From Metabacillus niabensis (GTDB lineage Bacteria; Bacillota; Bacilli; Bacillales; Bacillaceae), in contig NZ_JAIVLH010000012.1 in NCBI RefSeq assembly GCF_020524345.1, positions 124,001 to 188,000 of the forward strand: DNA of 64,000 bases, given 5' to 3'. The translations under genes and the position numbers were made by a program. The notes below the pieces were generated by a model, which searched no databases, had not been told where the DNA came from, and was given only the letters and a program-made list of their open reading frames with translations. Positions 37,780 through 47,469 of the stretch are shown here, piece after piece (position 1 is the stretch's first letter; each line of letters starts with the position of its first letter).

Positions 37780-38916
37780 CTAAAACTTCTCCGCTACGCT
37801 CACAACTAACGGATGATCCATCGCTAAACCTGAAACCTCACTAAATGCTGCAGCAGTGCCTTTTTCCTCGACCATCTGCTTAAGAGTTAGAGATTCCTGA
37901 TCTTCCTCAGAAACAAACTGCAGGGCAGCTACGATTACCTTTACAAGGTTCTCTGGTACGTTACCGAATTCATCTATATACTCCAGTGCTGGTGCAACCA
38001 ATCGGTCTTTTGCGCCAAGCTTACGTAGAGGTGCTCTTCCTACCCTTTGTACATCATCGACAATATGAGGGTTAGCAAAGCGTCCAATGATTTTTTCGAT
38101 GTAAGTACTATGCTGGTCTGCGTCAAAACCATATTTTGTTGTTAACACTTTTCCTGTTTCACCAAGAGTACCAAGTACGTCCTGCTTCACTTCATCTTGG
38201 GAGATAGCTTCTGCAATTGTTTTATATCCAGCTAGGTTACCTAAGTAAGCTGTTGCCGCATGACCTGTGTTTACAGTAAATAGCTTACGTTCGATATATG
38301 CTTGAAGATTATCCACAAATAGAGCTTCTTCAATCTTAGGTTGCTCACCCTTAATCCCAGTTGAATCGATGACCCATTCATGGAAAGGTTCAACCAATAC
38401 ATCTAGTAAGCGTTCATTGTTTTGATTTGGTACAATGCGGTCTACTGCTGAGTTCGGGAAACCGACATTTTCTTCAACCCAAGCGACTTCTCCTGCACCA
38501 AGTTTTTCAACAACATGTTTTTTTAGCTCACTGCTTCCACCGACCATGTTTTCACAGGCAATGACATTCACCGGGCCTCCGTTCATTTGCTGACGTTTTT
38601 TCAACCCTTCAGCAATAAGCGGAGCAACGAATTTTAGGATGTTTGGTCCGACAGCTGTTGTCACGATATCCGCTTTTGAGATCGCCTCAACAACAGCATC
38701 AGGGTTTTGCTGACTATTAATTCCTGATACATTTTCAACAAAAAACTCCTGCTTATCCTCGTTTGCCAACATCACCCGGTACGCTTTTTCTTTGTTTAAT
38801 TCATTGATTAATGTTTCATTCACATCAACAAATTCGACCGCATAGCCTGATTGATGTAACAATAAGCCGATAAAACCTCTTCCGATATTACCGGCACCAA
38901 AATGAACTGCTTTCAA
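37780..38916 (-). CDS. mtlD: Mannitol-1-phosphate 5-dehydrogenase
   Basis: Oxidises mannitol 1-phosphate to fructose 6-phosphate with NAD. The 378-residue protein has the Rossmann motif HFGAGNIGRGFIG at 5-17 and the catalytic lysine region FTVNTGHAATAYLGNLAGYK of the polyol dehydrogenase family. One base separates it from mtlF; last gene of mtlA-mtlR-mtlF-mtlD. Confidence 0.97.
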   Translation of the reverse strand: MKAVHFGAGNIGRGFIGLLLHQSGYAVEFVDVNETLINELNKEKAYRVMLANEDKQEFFVENVSGINSQQNPDAVVEAISKADIVTTAVGPNILKFVAPLIAEGLKKRQQMNGGPVNVIACENMVGGSSELKKHVVEKLGAGEVAWVEENVGFPNSAVDRIVPNQNNERLLDVLVEPFHEWVIDSTGIKGEQPKIEEALFVDNLQAYIERKLFTVNTGHAATAYLGNLAGYKTIAEAISQDEVKQDVLGTLGETGKVLTTKYGFDADQHSTYIEKIIGRFANPHIVDDVQRVGRAPLRKLGAKDRLVAPALEYIDEFGNVPENLVKVIVAALQFVSEEDQESLTLKQMVEEKGTAAAFSEVSGLAMDHPLVVSVAEKF

Positions 38917-38917
38917 G

Positions 38918-39349
38918 TTAGTTCACCTCGCTAAGAAGTTCGATGATTTCCTCTTTTGATTGTGCTTGGACAAGTTTTTCTACATTTTCTTCTTCAGATA
39001 ACACAATCGCGATTTTTGAAAGGATTTCTAAGTGTTCGTCACCTTTTCCGGCAATTCCAATTAAAAATTTCACGATGTTTCCGCCGCCGAAGTCAACGCC
39101 GCCCGGTACTTGGATAACAGATAAGCCTGAGTTTAGCACAGCTGATTTTGCATCTTCTGTTCCGTGTGGGATGGCAACAAAGTTCCCCATATATGTAGAA
39201 GATAATTCTTCTCTTTGCATCATGGCATCAATATAAGAAGCTTCTACATAACCTTTTTCGACTAAAATTTGTCCTGTTGCTTTAATCGCATCTGTTTTGT
39301 GATCAAATTGTTGATTTAATAAAATATTTTCTTCTTTTAAAATTGACAT
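38918..39349 (-). CDS. mtlF: Mannitol-specific phosphotransferase enzyme IIA
   Basis: Soluble EIIA that passes phosphate from HPr to the IIB domain of MtlA. The 143-residue protein carries the phospho-histidine H62 in FVAIPHGTEDAK. Separate IIA and IICB polypeptides are the Gram-positive form of the mannitol PTS. It lies three bases after mtlR. Confidence 0.96.
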   Translation of the reverse strand: MSILKEENILLNQQFDHKTDAIKATGQILVEKGYVEASYIDAMMQREELSSTYMGNFVAIPHGTEDAKSAVLNSGLSVIQVPGGVDFGGGNIVKFLIGIAGKGDEHLEILSKIAIVLSEEENVEKLVQAQSKEEIIELLSEVN

Positions 39350-39352
39350 GTA

Positions 39353-41458
39353 TTAAACACTCCTTAGTTGTTGTAAATAGTTTGTGAAGTATTTTTGGCT
39401 TATATAATGAGATAATCCACTCTTTGTCGCTTTTTCAAACATATGGATACTTTCTTGTGACTCAATAATAATTGCACTAATAAAGCTCATGATTTCCAGC
39501 TCTTCTGCCTCAGCATTTTCAGGTGCAATGAGCAAAAGAATTCTCGATACTTCATTTAATTCATTGTCCATTGCCCTTAGCTTCATCGGTGTTTGAAGAT
39601 CAATCATGTGGAAGCTCGGTCTCACAGCAGCCTCATTTCGCGCGTGAAACAGAGCCAGCTTTGTTTCCGGAATGGCAAGCCCTCCTATATGCTCCCGTTC
39701 CAACAGTGCCTCTACAATTCTTTGTTCATTGTCTACAAGTCCTATTTGCTTTAGCTGCTTACTGACAGGTAGTAGAATACTTTCAACATGATTTGTGTTA
39801 TTCAGTTGAAAAACTTCGAGTTCCTTCAAAAGTCTGATCAACCGTTGTGACTGACTTGTAAATCGTTCATATTGTTCAAAGCTAATTGTAATGTCTACCC
39901 GTTCATCAGATTCTTCAAACGACGTACTTTGTTCGATTTCAAGACCCTTTTCTTCAATATATCCTTTGATTTTTCCCAACTCTTGAGTCGTTAAAATTGG
40001 ACTTACTAGCAGATAATCTGTTGAAATGTCCTCGATTGGTATTGTTGAAAGAATGAGATCATATTTGGTCACATCTGTTTCCTTCAGTTCAAATGCTGAT
40101 ATATTTCGCAGCTCTGCAATATGTGGAAACTGATTGTTAATTTGCGTTGCCAGCATTTTTGACGTGCCAATCCCACTTGAACAAATAATAAGTGCTTTTA
40201 ATTTCCGGATCGATTTCCTTTTATTTAAGGCTGCTCCAAAGTGTAATACTAAATATCCTATCTCTTCCTCAGGAACTGCATCAAATGGAAGAGCTACTTT
40301 TACAGCTTGTTGAACAACTCCGAAAAGCTCATGATGATCACGTTTTATTTCTTTTAATAACGGATTCGTGATTTTCATTCCTTGTTTCAGGCGATACACC
40401 GCTGGCTGAAGATGGGCAAGCAAGCCATGAAATAAAGATGTATCATGCTTTAATTCTTTGTTTGTAAGCTGTTCTACTTGTTCAATTAACCTTTGTACAA
40501 GATAAGCAATCTCAACATTTTCATCCTGAATATCGACTTTACCTTCGAACCGCAGCTTTGCACCCCGCAGATGCATCGTAATATATCCTTTTTCATCCTC
40601 AGGAATCTGAATCTGAAAGGTCTCCTCAAGTTTTCCGGCAATTTCCTCTGCAAAGGTAAATTCCCTTGATACTTTTAATTTTTTTAGATAGTCACCTTTT
40701 ATTGTGATGTTTTCACCACGTTGTATACGCTCAATTGCAAGTGCAAGGTGAACAACAAGCCCAACATATGAGCTGTCTGCCAATGGGTATGGCAGGCGTG
40801 AATTAATTTTGTTAATTAAATCCTCAATGATGATGAGCTTTTCCTTTTGTACAAGTCCCAGTAAACGCTCAGATATGGAATCAATCTTATTTGTTGATTT
40901 TCGTTCTATATTTTCCCGTACCATTCGTAAAAAGTCCGGCACATCAAACCTGTCAGAAATTAAGCTTTTAATAGCCTTTCGCTTTGCTTCTTCCGAACCT
41001 GTCAGTTCAATTCCATACCCTCTTCTTCTAATAAGAGTAAGGCCGTATTCTTCAACAAATGGCTCCATTTTATCTAAATCATGGCTAATCGTAGCTGTTG
41101 TCACGCCGAGTTCATTCGCCAAGCTTTGGAGCTTAATTGGATCATGATGATCAAGCAGTGTACAAAGGGCAACAATCATCCGCTCATCTGGCGTGTATTC
41201 TTTATAATCCTGCTTTTGAATCGCAAACCTTAGTTCTGTGAGACTTGTTTCACTTCCCACCATTTTGATTCCGATCCCCGCCCGCTTCACGAGCTGAAGA
41301 TTGAATTTATGCAGGACAGATTCAATATTTTTCAAATCACGATGAATCGTCCGCTCACTAACATCGATTTGTTCAGCAAGCTCCTTAATCGTCACTTCCT
41401 GATCTGCGTCTTCCATCAGCAATTGCACGATCAGACGCTCTCTTGCGGAAACAATCAT
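39353..41458 (-). CDS. mtlR: Mannitol operon activator MtlR
   Basis: PTS-regulated activator of 701 residues: N-terminal HTH (VTIKELAEQIDVSERTIHRD), second HTH (LANELGVTTATISHDLDKM), two PRD domains with phosphorylatable histidines (HLALAIERI; TMHLRGAKLRFEG; LHFGAALNKRKS), an EIIB-like domain (LIICSSGIGTSKMLATQIN) and a C-terminal EIIA-like domain. ATG at 41458 follows GAGAG; the TTG three codons earlier is weaker. Placement between mtlA and mtlF resembles Geobacillus rather than B. subtilis, where mtlR is elsewhere. Confidence 0.95.
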   Translation of the reverse strand: MIVSARERLIVQLLMEDADQEVTIKELAEQIDVSERTIHRDLKNIESVLHKFNLQLVKRAGIGIKMVGSETSLTELRFAIQKQDYKEYTPDERMIVALCTLLDHHDPIKLQSLANELGVTTATISHDLDKMEPFVEEYGLTLIRRRGYGIELTGSEEAKRKAIKSLISDRFDVPDFLRMVRENIERKSTNKIDSISERLLGLVQKEKLIIIEDLINKINSRLPYPLADSSYVGLVVHLALAIERIQRGENITIKGDYLKKLKVSREFTFAEEIAGKLEETFQIQIPEDEKGYITMHLRGAKLRFEGKVDIQDENVEIAYLVQRLIEQVEQLTNKELKHDTSLFHGLLAHLQPAVYRLKQGMKITNPLLKEIKRDHHELFGVVQQAVKVALPFDAVPEEEIGYLVLHFGAALNKRKSIRKLKALIICSSGIGTSKMLATQINNQFPHIAELRNISAFELKETDVTKYDLILSTIPIEDISTDYLLVSPILTTQELGKIKGYIEEKGLEIEQSTSFEESDERVDITISFEQYERFTSQSQRLIRLLKELEVFQLNNTNHVESILLPVSKQLKQIGLVDNEQRIVEALLEREHIGGLAIPETKLALFHARNEAAVRPSFHMIDLQTPMKLRAMDNELNEVSRILLLIAPENAEAEELEIMSFISAIIIESQESIHMFEKATKSGLSHYISQKYFTNYLQQLRSV

Positions 41459-41619
41459 GGAAATCAACTCTCTTTTATATGAGTTATTGACATAGTTTAA
41501 TTATACGCATGTATATATACAGGTTTCAAAAGATAGAAAGAGCAGTTTTTTCAATTATGTTGCTGACATTATTTAATTAGAATGTCCTTTGGGTTTAAAA
41601 ATACCCTGGGTGAAGCGGG

Positions 41620-41708
41620 TTATTTTCAATTTTTCGGATTTATTTTTGATTTTGAGATTTTATTTACTATTCTGTAAATTCATTTTCAATTTTCAAGTTT
41701 TATTTGCT
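41620..41708. repeat. AT-rich array with period near 20 bp
   Basis: Read on the minus strand, five units follow one another: AATAGCAAATAAAACTTGAA, AATTGAAAATGAATTTACAG, AATAGTAAATAAAATCTCAA, AATCAAAAATAAATCCGAAA and AATTGAAAATAACCC. The shared core is AATnGnAAATAAA. Period and A-tract content resemble the array at 27029-27150. Confidence 0.6.
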
Positions 41709-41758
41709 ATTTGCCAAAATCCGACACATTTCATCATGCATTCATCAGCACTAACATA

Positions 41759-41798
41759 AAAATGGTGCCACTCCCCACCAAGGTAGCCGCACCATTTT
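41759..41798 (-). terminator. Terminator after mtlA
   Basis: AAAATGGTGC and GCACCATTTT form a ten-base stem around a 20-base loop, with T-runs on both strands, about 10 bases after the mtlA stop. mtlRFD expression from the mtlA promoter would require read-through. Confidence 0.85.
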
Positions 41799-41808
41799 TT
41801 TCACGATC

Positions 41809-43251
41809 TTATTTTAGTTTACCCACAATTTCATCATATTTCGGGCTATTTAAGAAATTATCAACAGATACGTGGTATGCAGAAGGTAATTTAGCTTTTG
41901 CACGATCTGTTAAATCTTTGTGTGTAATAACGATATCAGCATCAGAAGGAATGTTGTTGATTGATGTATTTGTCACATCTACTCCTTCAATCTCTGCTTT
42001 TTTCACTTTGTTACGTAAAATAGATGCACCCATTGCACTTGAACCCATACCTGCGTCACAAGCGAAGATGACTTTTTTCACATGACCGAAATCGAACTCT
42101 TTAGAAGTTGTTGCTACCACTTCAGCTTCCGGTTGTGCTGTAAGATTGCTGCTTACAGAGCTTTTCTTCCCTTTCATTGCTTCCATTTTCGCTGTAGCTT
42201 CTGTTAAATCTTCTTCTTTTTGCTTGCTTGTTTTTAAAATAAGTGATGCAACTAAGAATGATACAGCTGCAGCTACAATGACACCTAGAATTACTCCTAC
42301 GTAGCCGCCTCTTGGCGTCATTGCTAGTAAAGCAATGATACTACCAGGTGATGGACTTGCTACTAAACCAGCATTGAAGATTGAGAATGTGAATACACCA
42401 CTGATTCCACCTGCGATTGCTGCAAGAAGTAACATAGGTTTCATCAAGATGTACGGGAAGTAGATCTCATGAATACCGCCCAGGAAGTGAATAATCACTG
42501 CACCAGGAGCTGTTTGTCTCGCCGAACCTCTGCCAAAAAACATATAAGCTAAAAGAATACCTAAACCAGGGCCAGGGTTTGACTCAAGTAAGAATAAAAT
42601 AGATTTACCTGCACTTGAAGCTTGCTCAATACCGATCGGGCTTAAAATACCGTGATTGATTGCATTGTTTAAGAACAGAACCTTTGCCGGCTCGATGAAA
42701 ATACTTGCTAATGGCAGTAAACCTGCATCAAAAATACCTTGAACTGCGCCTGCTAATACCTTGTTTAATCCTTCAACAACAGGACCAATTCCAACTAGGG
42801 CAGCTAATGTTAACAGTGCACCTAAAATACCTGCAGAGAAGTTGTTCACGAGCATTTCAAAACCTGAACGAACTTTATCTTTTAATAAGCCATCAAGCTT
42901 TTTAATTAAGTATCCACCAAGTGGACCCATAATCATGGCTCCTAGAAACATCGGGATTTCCGCTCCCACGATAACCCCCATTGTTGCGGTTGCACCAACG
43001 ACACCACCGCGGACATCGTATACCATCTTACCACCTGTGTAACCGATTAATAGTGGAAGTAGGTATTTGATCATTGGATCAACTAATGATGCTAGTGTTT
43101 CATTTGGCGCCCAGCCTGTTGGGATAAATAGTGCTGTAATAATCCCCCATGCAATAAAAGCACCGATGTTTGGCATGATCATTCCACTTAAATGGCTACC
43201 AAATCTTTGTATTTTAACGCGAAAATCACCTTGCTTTTGATTCGCTTCCAT
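41809..43251 (-). CDS. mtlA: Mannitol-specific PTS enzyme IICB
   Basis: Membrane permease that imports mannitol with phosphorylation. The 480-residue protein has a IIC domain with about eight membrane segments (MIMPNIGAFIAWGIITALF; HFLGGIHEIYFPYILMKP containing the GI-x-E motif) and a C-terminal IIB domain with the phospho-cysteine in VIFACDAGMGSSAMGA. No fused IIA; mtlF supplies it. ATG at 43251 lies six bases after GAGGTG; GTG at 43260 is inside that site. Confidence 0.96.
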   Translation of the reverse strand: MEANQKQGDFRVKIQRFGSHLSGMIMPNIGAFIAWGIITALFIPTGWAPNETLASLVDPMIKYLLPLLIGYTGGKMVYDVRGGVVGATATMGVIVGAEIPMFLGAMIMGPLGGYLIKKLDGLLKDKVRSGFEMLVNNFSAGILGALLTLAALVGIGPVVEGLNKVLAGAVQGIFDAGLLPLASIFIEPAKVLFLNNAINHGILSPIGIEQASSAGKSILFLLESNPGPGLGILLAYMFFGRGSARQTAPGAVIIHFLGGIHEIYFPYILMKPMLLLAAIAGGISGVFTFSIFNAGLVASPSPGSIIALLAMTPRGGYVGVILGVIVAAAVSFLVASLILKTSKQKEEDLTEATAKMEAMKGKKSSVSSNLTAQPEAEVVATTSKEFDFGHVKKVIFACDAGMGSSAMGASILRNKVKKAEIEGVDVTNTSINNIPSDADIVITHKDLTDRAKAKLPSAYHVSVDNFLNSPKYDEIVGKLK

Positions 43252-43285
43252 GTAAGTCACCTCTTTGTTATTTCTTGTCTTAATA

Positions 43286-43299
43286 ATAAAGCGATTTCA
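43286..43299 (-). promoter_or_regulatory. Probable cre (CcpA) site upstream of mtlA
   Basis: On the minus strand TGAAATCGCTTTAT matches 12 of 14 positions of the Bacillus cre consensus (TGWAANCGNTNWCA). It lies about 40 bases upstream of the mtlA start, so CcpA bound here would block transcription. Confidence 0.5.
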
Positions 43300-43484
43300 G
43301 TGGAGAAACAATTTAAACTAAATTCGATTTTGTCTGACACAATGTTGACAAGATTAATTTTGGAAAGAAGTGTTAGGATTTTGTCAATGGGTAATAATGT
43401 CGAAAAGTCTTTATATTATTTGTTCTTTATCTAATCATCTATACATGGGATTAGTGACGTGAAATTTTTTTGCCGTTATGAACA

Positions 43485-43515
43485 AAAATAAGCTCTGGAT
43501 CATTTCATCCAGAGC
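43485..43515 (-). terminator. Terminator of the TRAP-rbsK operon
   Basis: GCTCTGGAT and ATCCAGAGC form a perfect nine-base stem with a six-base loop, followed on the minus strand by TTATTTTTG. It lies 180 bases downstream of the rbsK stop. Confidence 0.75.
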
Positions 43516-43693
43516 ACTCATCATATGGTTAATTATTTCTTATTCTTTATAAAACAGAAGGACTCTCAGCCAAAACTAACCTTTTGTAGGTGCAAATGTT
43601 TTCCCCTAAAATTCAATAGCTTTCTCCTATCCTAGTAAAGAAGAACCAAATTCATAAAAATCTATACGACTATACAAAGTGTGTGACAATTCC

Positions 43694-44584
43694 CTACAGA
43701 TGAATCCTTTTATCCTTTATTTCTTCGATTAAAGGCATCCCAGTTTGCGCTCCCATTTTCATCACTGACAATGAAGCAGCATGGACTGCAAATAAAATAG
43801 ACTCTTCTAGATTTTCTGTTTTAGCATAAGCGACAGCTAGCGCACCATTAAAGGTATCGCCGGCTCCTGTGGTATCGACAACTTCAACTTTTACCGCAGG
43901 GACTGTTTGCTTTTCATGATTAATATGAAAGTCTACTCCCTCTTCTCCTTTTGTCACAATGCATTTCGCTACAACCTTATCCCTTTCTTCAATAGGAATA
44001 TCTGCTAATAGTCGCTCAAACTCAGATTCATTAGGTGTTATGAAAGTAACGCTCTCTACTAATTTTTTCGGCAACTTTTGATAAGGAGCAGGATTTAAAA
44101 TGACTGGAATTCCGTATTTATTAGCAATTTCTGTTGCTTTAATAACCGTATGAAGTGGGATTTCTAACTGAATTAACAACAAATCACTTTTAGCAATAAT
44201 GGACTCTCGGCTCTTCACCCATTCAGGTGTTACTTCATAATTAGCTCCCGGAACGACGATAATACGATTATCTTGTTCAGAAATAGTGATAGAAGCTGTA
44301 CCTGTTTCTTTAGTAGAAGATACCTTTACAAACTCATCATGTATATCTTCTTGTGTTAGTATGTCTATAAGTTGTTTTCCAAAAGAATCATTCCCTACTT
44401 TTCCTAGCATATATACTTCTGCACCTAATCTAGCAGCAGCAACCGCTTGATTTGCTCCTTTACCACCAGGAAAGGTTAAAAAGGATTGACCAGTGATCGT
44501 TTCTCCTTTTTCAGGAACGCGTTTTGTAACAGTAACTAAATCCATATTGAGACTTCCGATTATTGTGATTACAGGTTTTTTCAT
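43694..44584 (-). CDS. rbsK: Ribokinase-family sugar kinase
   Basis: PfkB/ribokinase family enzyme of 296 residues, phosphorylating a sugar at the terminal hydroxyl. The N-terminal signature GSLNMDLV, the GGKGANQAVAAARLG motif at 40-54 and the ATP/catalytic motif DTTGAGDTFNGAL with its catalytic aspartate are all present. It is the last gene of rpiB-dctP-dctQ-dctM-rbsK. Ribose is the default guess, but the TRAP transporter and the unusual RpiB leave the true substrate open. Confidence 0.88.
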   Translation of the reverse strand: MKKPVITIIGSLNMDLVTVTKRVPEKGETITGQSFLTFPGGKGANQAVAAARLGAEVYMLGKVGNDSFGKQLIDILTQEDIHDEFVKVSSTKETGTASITISEQDNRIIVVPGANYEVTPEWVKSRESIIAKSDLLLIQLEIPLHTVIKATEIANKYGIPVILNPAPYQKLPKKLVESVTFITPNESEFERLLADIPIEERDKVVAKCIVTKGEEGVDFHINHEKQTVPAVKVEVVDTTGAGDTFNGALAVAYAKTENLEESILFAVHAASLSVMKMGAQTGMPLIEEIKDKRIHL

Positions 44585-44613
44585 AATTTATCACCTAGAT
44601 TTAAGATTTCTTT

Positions 44614-45891
44614 CTATTTCATTAGTAAATTAGGCAAGAATAAGACAAGCTGAGGGAATAAGGCAAAAATAGCTAATAATAACACTAAGACTAAGAAAAA
44701 CGGCCATACTTCTTTTGTAAATTGAAAAACTGATGTTTTTGCGATACTTATTGCTACATACATTAATGTTCCTACCGGTGGGGTAATCGTTCCAATCATC
44801 ACGTTAATGGCTAAAATGACCCCAAAATGTAAAGGATCAATGTTGAATTGTGTCAAAATTGGCATGATAACAGGTGTCGTAATAATGATAATTGCCATAC
44901 CGTCTAGGAAACATCCTAATACAAGAAGAATCAACATTAAAAGTAGTAAAGCGACAATCGTTGAATCAGAGATATTTTGGAACATTGCTAATACTTTTGC
45001 TGGTCCTTGTGCATATGCCATTACCCAAGCAAATGGTGCAGAAGCAGCGATGATAACCCCAATTGAAGATGACATACTAACCGCTTCTAATAATTTTTTA
45101 GGCAATTCCCTTAGTTTCAGATCTTTATAAACAAAAAGACCGATAATTAAGGAATAGATAACAGCAATTACAGCTGACTCTGTTGCCGTAAAGAATCCCG
45201 TGAAAATTCCACCAACGATAATAACTGGCATTAATAGTGCCCATAAAGCATCCCTAAACGCTTTAATAATCTCTTTTAACCTTGCTCTTTCTCTTTTCTC
45301 GAACCCTCTTTTTCTAGCAATCATGTAAGATACGATCATCAATGAACCACTCATTAGTAACCCAGGAATGGCTCCCCCTAAAAATAACTTCCCGATCGAT
45401 ACACCTGCTAGACTTCCATAGAGAATCATCGGGATACTCGGAGGAATAATAGGTCCTACCGTCGCACTAGCACCTAGGATCGCTGCTGCAAATCCTTTAC
45501 CATAACCTCTTTTGATCATCGATGGAATTAAGGCAGATCCAGTTGCCGCAGCATCTGCAACCCCAGACCCAGAAACTCCAGACATAAACACGTTAGAAAC
45601 AACGGTTACATGTGCTAAACTTCCTCTAATATGACCAACGAGCACTTCCGATAAAGTAATTAACCGTTTGGTAATACCTCCTGCCTCCATTAATGTACCA
45701 GCCAAGATAAATAACGGGATGGCTAACATCGGAAAGGAGTCAAGACCTAAAGCAAGTCTCTGCGGAATAGCTTCTAACGGAATTGTCCCTTGTGCGAGAA
45801 TTGCAATCAAAGCAGAACCTAATAATGAAAATCCAACAGGAACACCTAAGAGAAGTAGCCCAAATAAAGATGCAATGAGTATAATAAGCAT
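44614..45891 (-). CDS. dctM: TRAP transporter large permease (DctM)
   Basis: The ion-coupled membrane subunit of a tripartite ATP-independent periplasmic-type transporter. The 425-residue protein has about 12 membrane segments and family motifs such as GSGVADAAATGSALIPSMIK and IIPPSIPMILYGSLAGVSIG. It lies 18 bases downstream of dctQ and before the kinase gene. Confidence 0.93.
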   Translation of the reverse strand: MLIILIASLFGLLLLGVPVGFSLLGSALIAILAQGTIPLEAIPQRLALGLDSFPMLAIPLFILAGTLMEAGGITKRLITLSEVLVGHIRGSLAHVTVVSNVFMSGVSGSGVADAAATGSALIPSMIKRGYGKGFAAAILGASATVGPIIPPSIPMILYGSLAGVSIGKLFLGGAIPGLLMSGSLMIVSYMIARKRGFEKRERARLKEIIKAFRDALWALLMPVIIVGGIFTGFFTATESAVIAVIYSLIIGLFVYKDLKLRELPKKLLEAVSMSSSIGVIIAASAPFAWVMAYAQGPAKVLAMFQNISDSTIVALLLLMLILLVLGCFLDGMAIIIITTPVIMPILTQFNIDPLHFGVILAINVMIGTITPPVGTLMYVAISIAKTSVFQFTKEVWPFFLVLVLLLAIFALFPQLVLFLPNLLMK

Positions 45892-45909
45892 AAATCCTTT
45901 CCTCCTTTC

Positions 45910-46386
45910 CTATGTTGGATTACTTATTTTTTTAATAATAATTTGATATAGCTCAATTAAGGTATAGACGATTAACAGAAAACTAGCTAACGGTACGACT
46001 AGATAAACAAACCCTGTGGGTATTTCTAAACTTGTTGTTGGTACACCCCAGGTTTGAATGGTTAAACCCCAACCATATTTTAATAGAATAAAAAATAAAT
46101 ATAGTAGACCTAAACGTACGATTATTTGTATAATGGCGTTCACTTTTTTTGGTAACAAACTACTAAGAGCATCAATCACGATGTGTTTTTTATGTTTATA
46201 AGCCACGACTGTTCCTAAAAGGACTGACCAGATAAATGTATACCTGGCCAGTTCATCCGTCCAAACTAAGGAAAGTTCAAAAAATCTTGCAAAAACCCCC
46301 AGAGCTACCGAGATGCACATGATCGTAAAAAACACACTGCTTACAATTTCCTCTATATTGAAAAACATTTTTTTAGCAAGCTTCAT
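45910..46386 (-). CDS. dctQ: TRAP transporter small permease (DctQ)
   Basis: A 158-residue protein with four membrane helices, the partner of DctM. The family segment WTDELARYTFIWSVLLGTVVA is present, followed by KHKKHIVIDALSSLLPKK. It sits between the binding protein and large permease genes in the usual P-Q-M order. Confidence 0.93.
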   Translation of the reverse strand: MKLAKKMFFNIEEIVSSVFFTIMCISVALGVFARFFELSLVWTDELARYTFIWSVLLGTVVAYKHKKHIVIDALSSLLPKKVNAIIQIIVRLGLLYLFFILLKYGWGLTIQTWGVPTTSLEIPTGFVYLVVPLASFLLIVYTLIELYQIIIKKISNPT

Positions 46387-46411
46387 GGCTCATCACTCCA
46401 ATATTTCTTGG

Positions 46412-47455
46412 TTATTCCTGGGCTGATTTGATTTTCTCGTAATAACCTTTCCCTAATACGTCTTCAAAAGATTTATACGTGTCTTTTGTTGCCTCTTTAA
46501 ATGCTTCAATATCCACTTCTACAACTTCCATGCCTTCTTCTTTTAATATTTCTAATTCTTCTTCATTGGCTGTTAACTGTAGCTCAGACATATATTCTCC
46601 GGATTCATTCATCGCTTCTGTCACAATTTTCTTTTGGTCTTCACTTAGCGTATTCCACCATTGTAAGCTAACCACCGGAAGTTCATTTTGAGACATATGA
46701 CCAGTAAGGTTTACATATTTTTGAACTTCATGGAAATTGTTAGTATAGATTTGATTTACAGAGTTTTCTTGCGCTGCAATGGTTCCACTTTTTAGAGAGT
46801 AATACACCTCAGAGATATTCATTGGCGTTACGTTAGCATCCATGATTTTAAATGGCTCAGTGTGTGCTGTTGCGTCAGGTGTTCTAATTTTCAATCCTTT
46901 TATGTCCTCAGGAGTTTTTACCGGCTCATCACTCGTTGTTACATGACGATCACCAACCCACCAAATCGCTTCAGGAAATGCTACTAATTTTGCATCTTCT
47001 GCTTGAGTGGCAATTTCTTTGTATGCTTCTGATTTACCTAATTCAACAAATGTTTTATATTTTTCACGCTCATTTTCTCCCTTAATCACATAAGGTAGTG
47101 TTAAGACTGCTGCTTTAGGGACAAAATTAGAAAGAACCGCTGCAGATGGTATTGTTATTTCAATTGTACCAATTTGAGTACTTTCAACTAAATCTTTCTC
47201 ACTTCCAAGTTGGCCACCAGGAATAACTTCTACTTCCATCGTTCCATCTGATTTTTCTTCTACTATTTCTTTAAACTTTACGGCACCTTTGTGGATAGCA
47301 GATTGGTCGTTTGTTACGTGACCTAATTTAATTTTCATAACCTCTTTCCCTGAACCAGAGGCGGCATCTGTCGACGATTCTGTTGAGTCACCACATGCAG
47401 CTAAACCAAACAACAAGATCATGCTCACAATTAATGTTAACGCTTTCTTTATCAT
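46412..47455 (-). CDS. dctP: TRAP transporter solute-binding lipoprotein (DctP)
   Basis: Extracytoplasmic binding protein of 347 residues, DctP family. It is a lipoprotein with lipobox FGLAACG (cysteine near residue 21). The conserved core includes GLKIRTPDATAHTEPFKIM with the substrate-carboxylate arginine of the family, and EVYYSLKSGTIAAQENSVNQ. Most TRAP binding proteins recognise organic acids through that arginine, which is notable beside sugar-phosphate enzymes. Confidence 0.92.
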   Translation of the reverse strand: MIKKALTLIVSMILLFGLAACGDSTESSTDAASGSGKEVMKIKLGHVTNDQSAIHKGAVKFKEIVEEKSDGTMEVEVIPGGQLGSEKDLVESTQIGTIEITIPSAAVLSNFVPKAAVLTLPYVIKGENEREKYKTFVELGKSEAYKEIATQAEDAKLVAFPEAIWWVGDRHVTTSDEPVKTPEDIKGLKIRTPDATAHTEPFKIMDANVTPMNISEVYYSLKSGTIAAQENSVNQIYTNNFHEVQKYVNLTGHMSQNELPVVSLQWWNTLSEDQKKIVTEAMNESGEYMSELQLTANEEELEILKEEGMEVVEVDIEAFKEATKDTYKSFEDVLGKGYYEKIKSAQE

Positions 47456-47469
47456 TATTTTTTTACCCC

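Larger units (their letters stand above)
41459..41808. other. Intergenic region between mtlA and mtlR
   Basis: About 350 bases. It holds an AT-rich array with a period near 20 bases (41620-41708) and the mtlA terminator (41759-41798). A separate mtlR promoter was not resolved. Confidence 0.5.
43252..43693. other. Intergenic region between rbsK and mtlA
   Basis: About 440 bases. It contains a cre-like site (43286-43299), an imperfect MtlR-like inverted repeat TTGTCAAC-AT-TGTGTCAG near 43329-43346 (minus strand) and a hairpin ending the TRAP operon (43485-43515). Positions 43516-43690 show nothing recognised. Confidence 0.55.
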
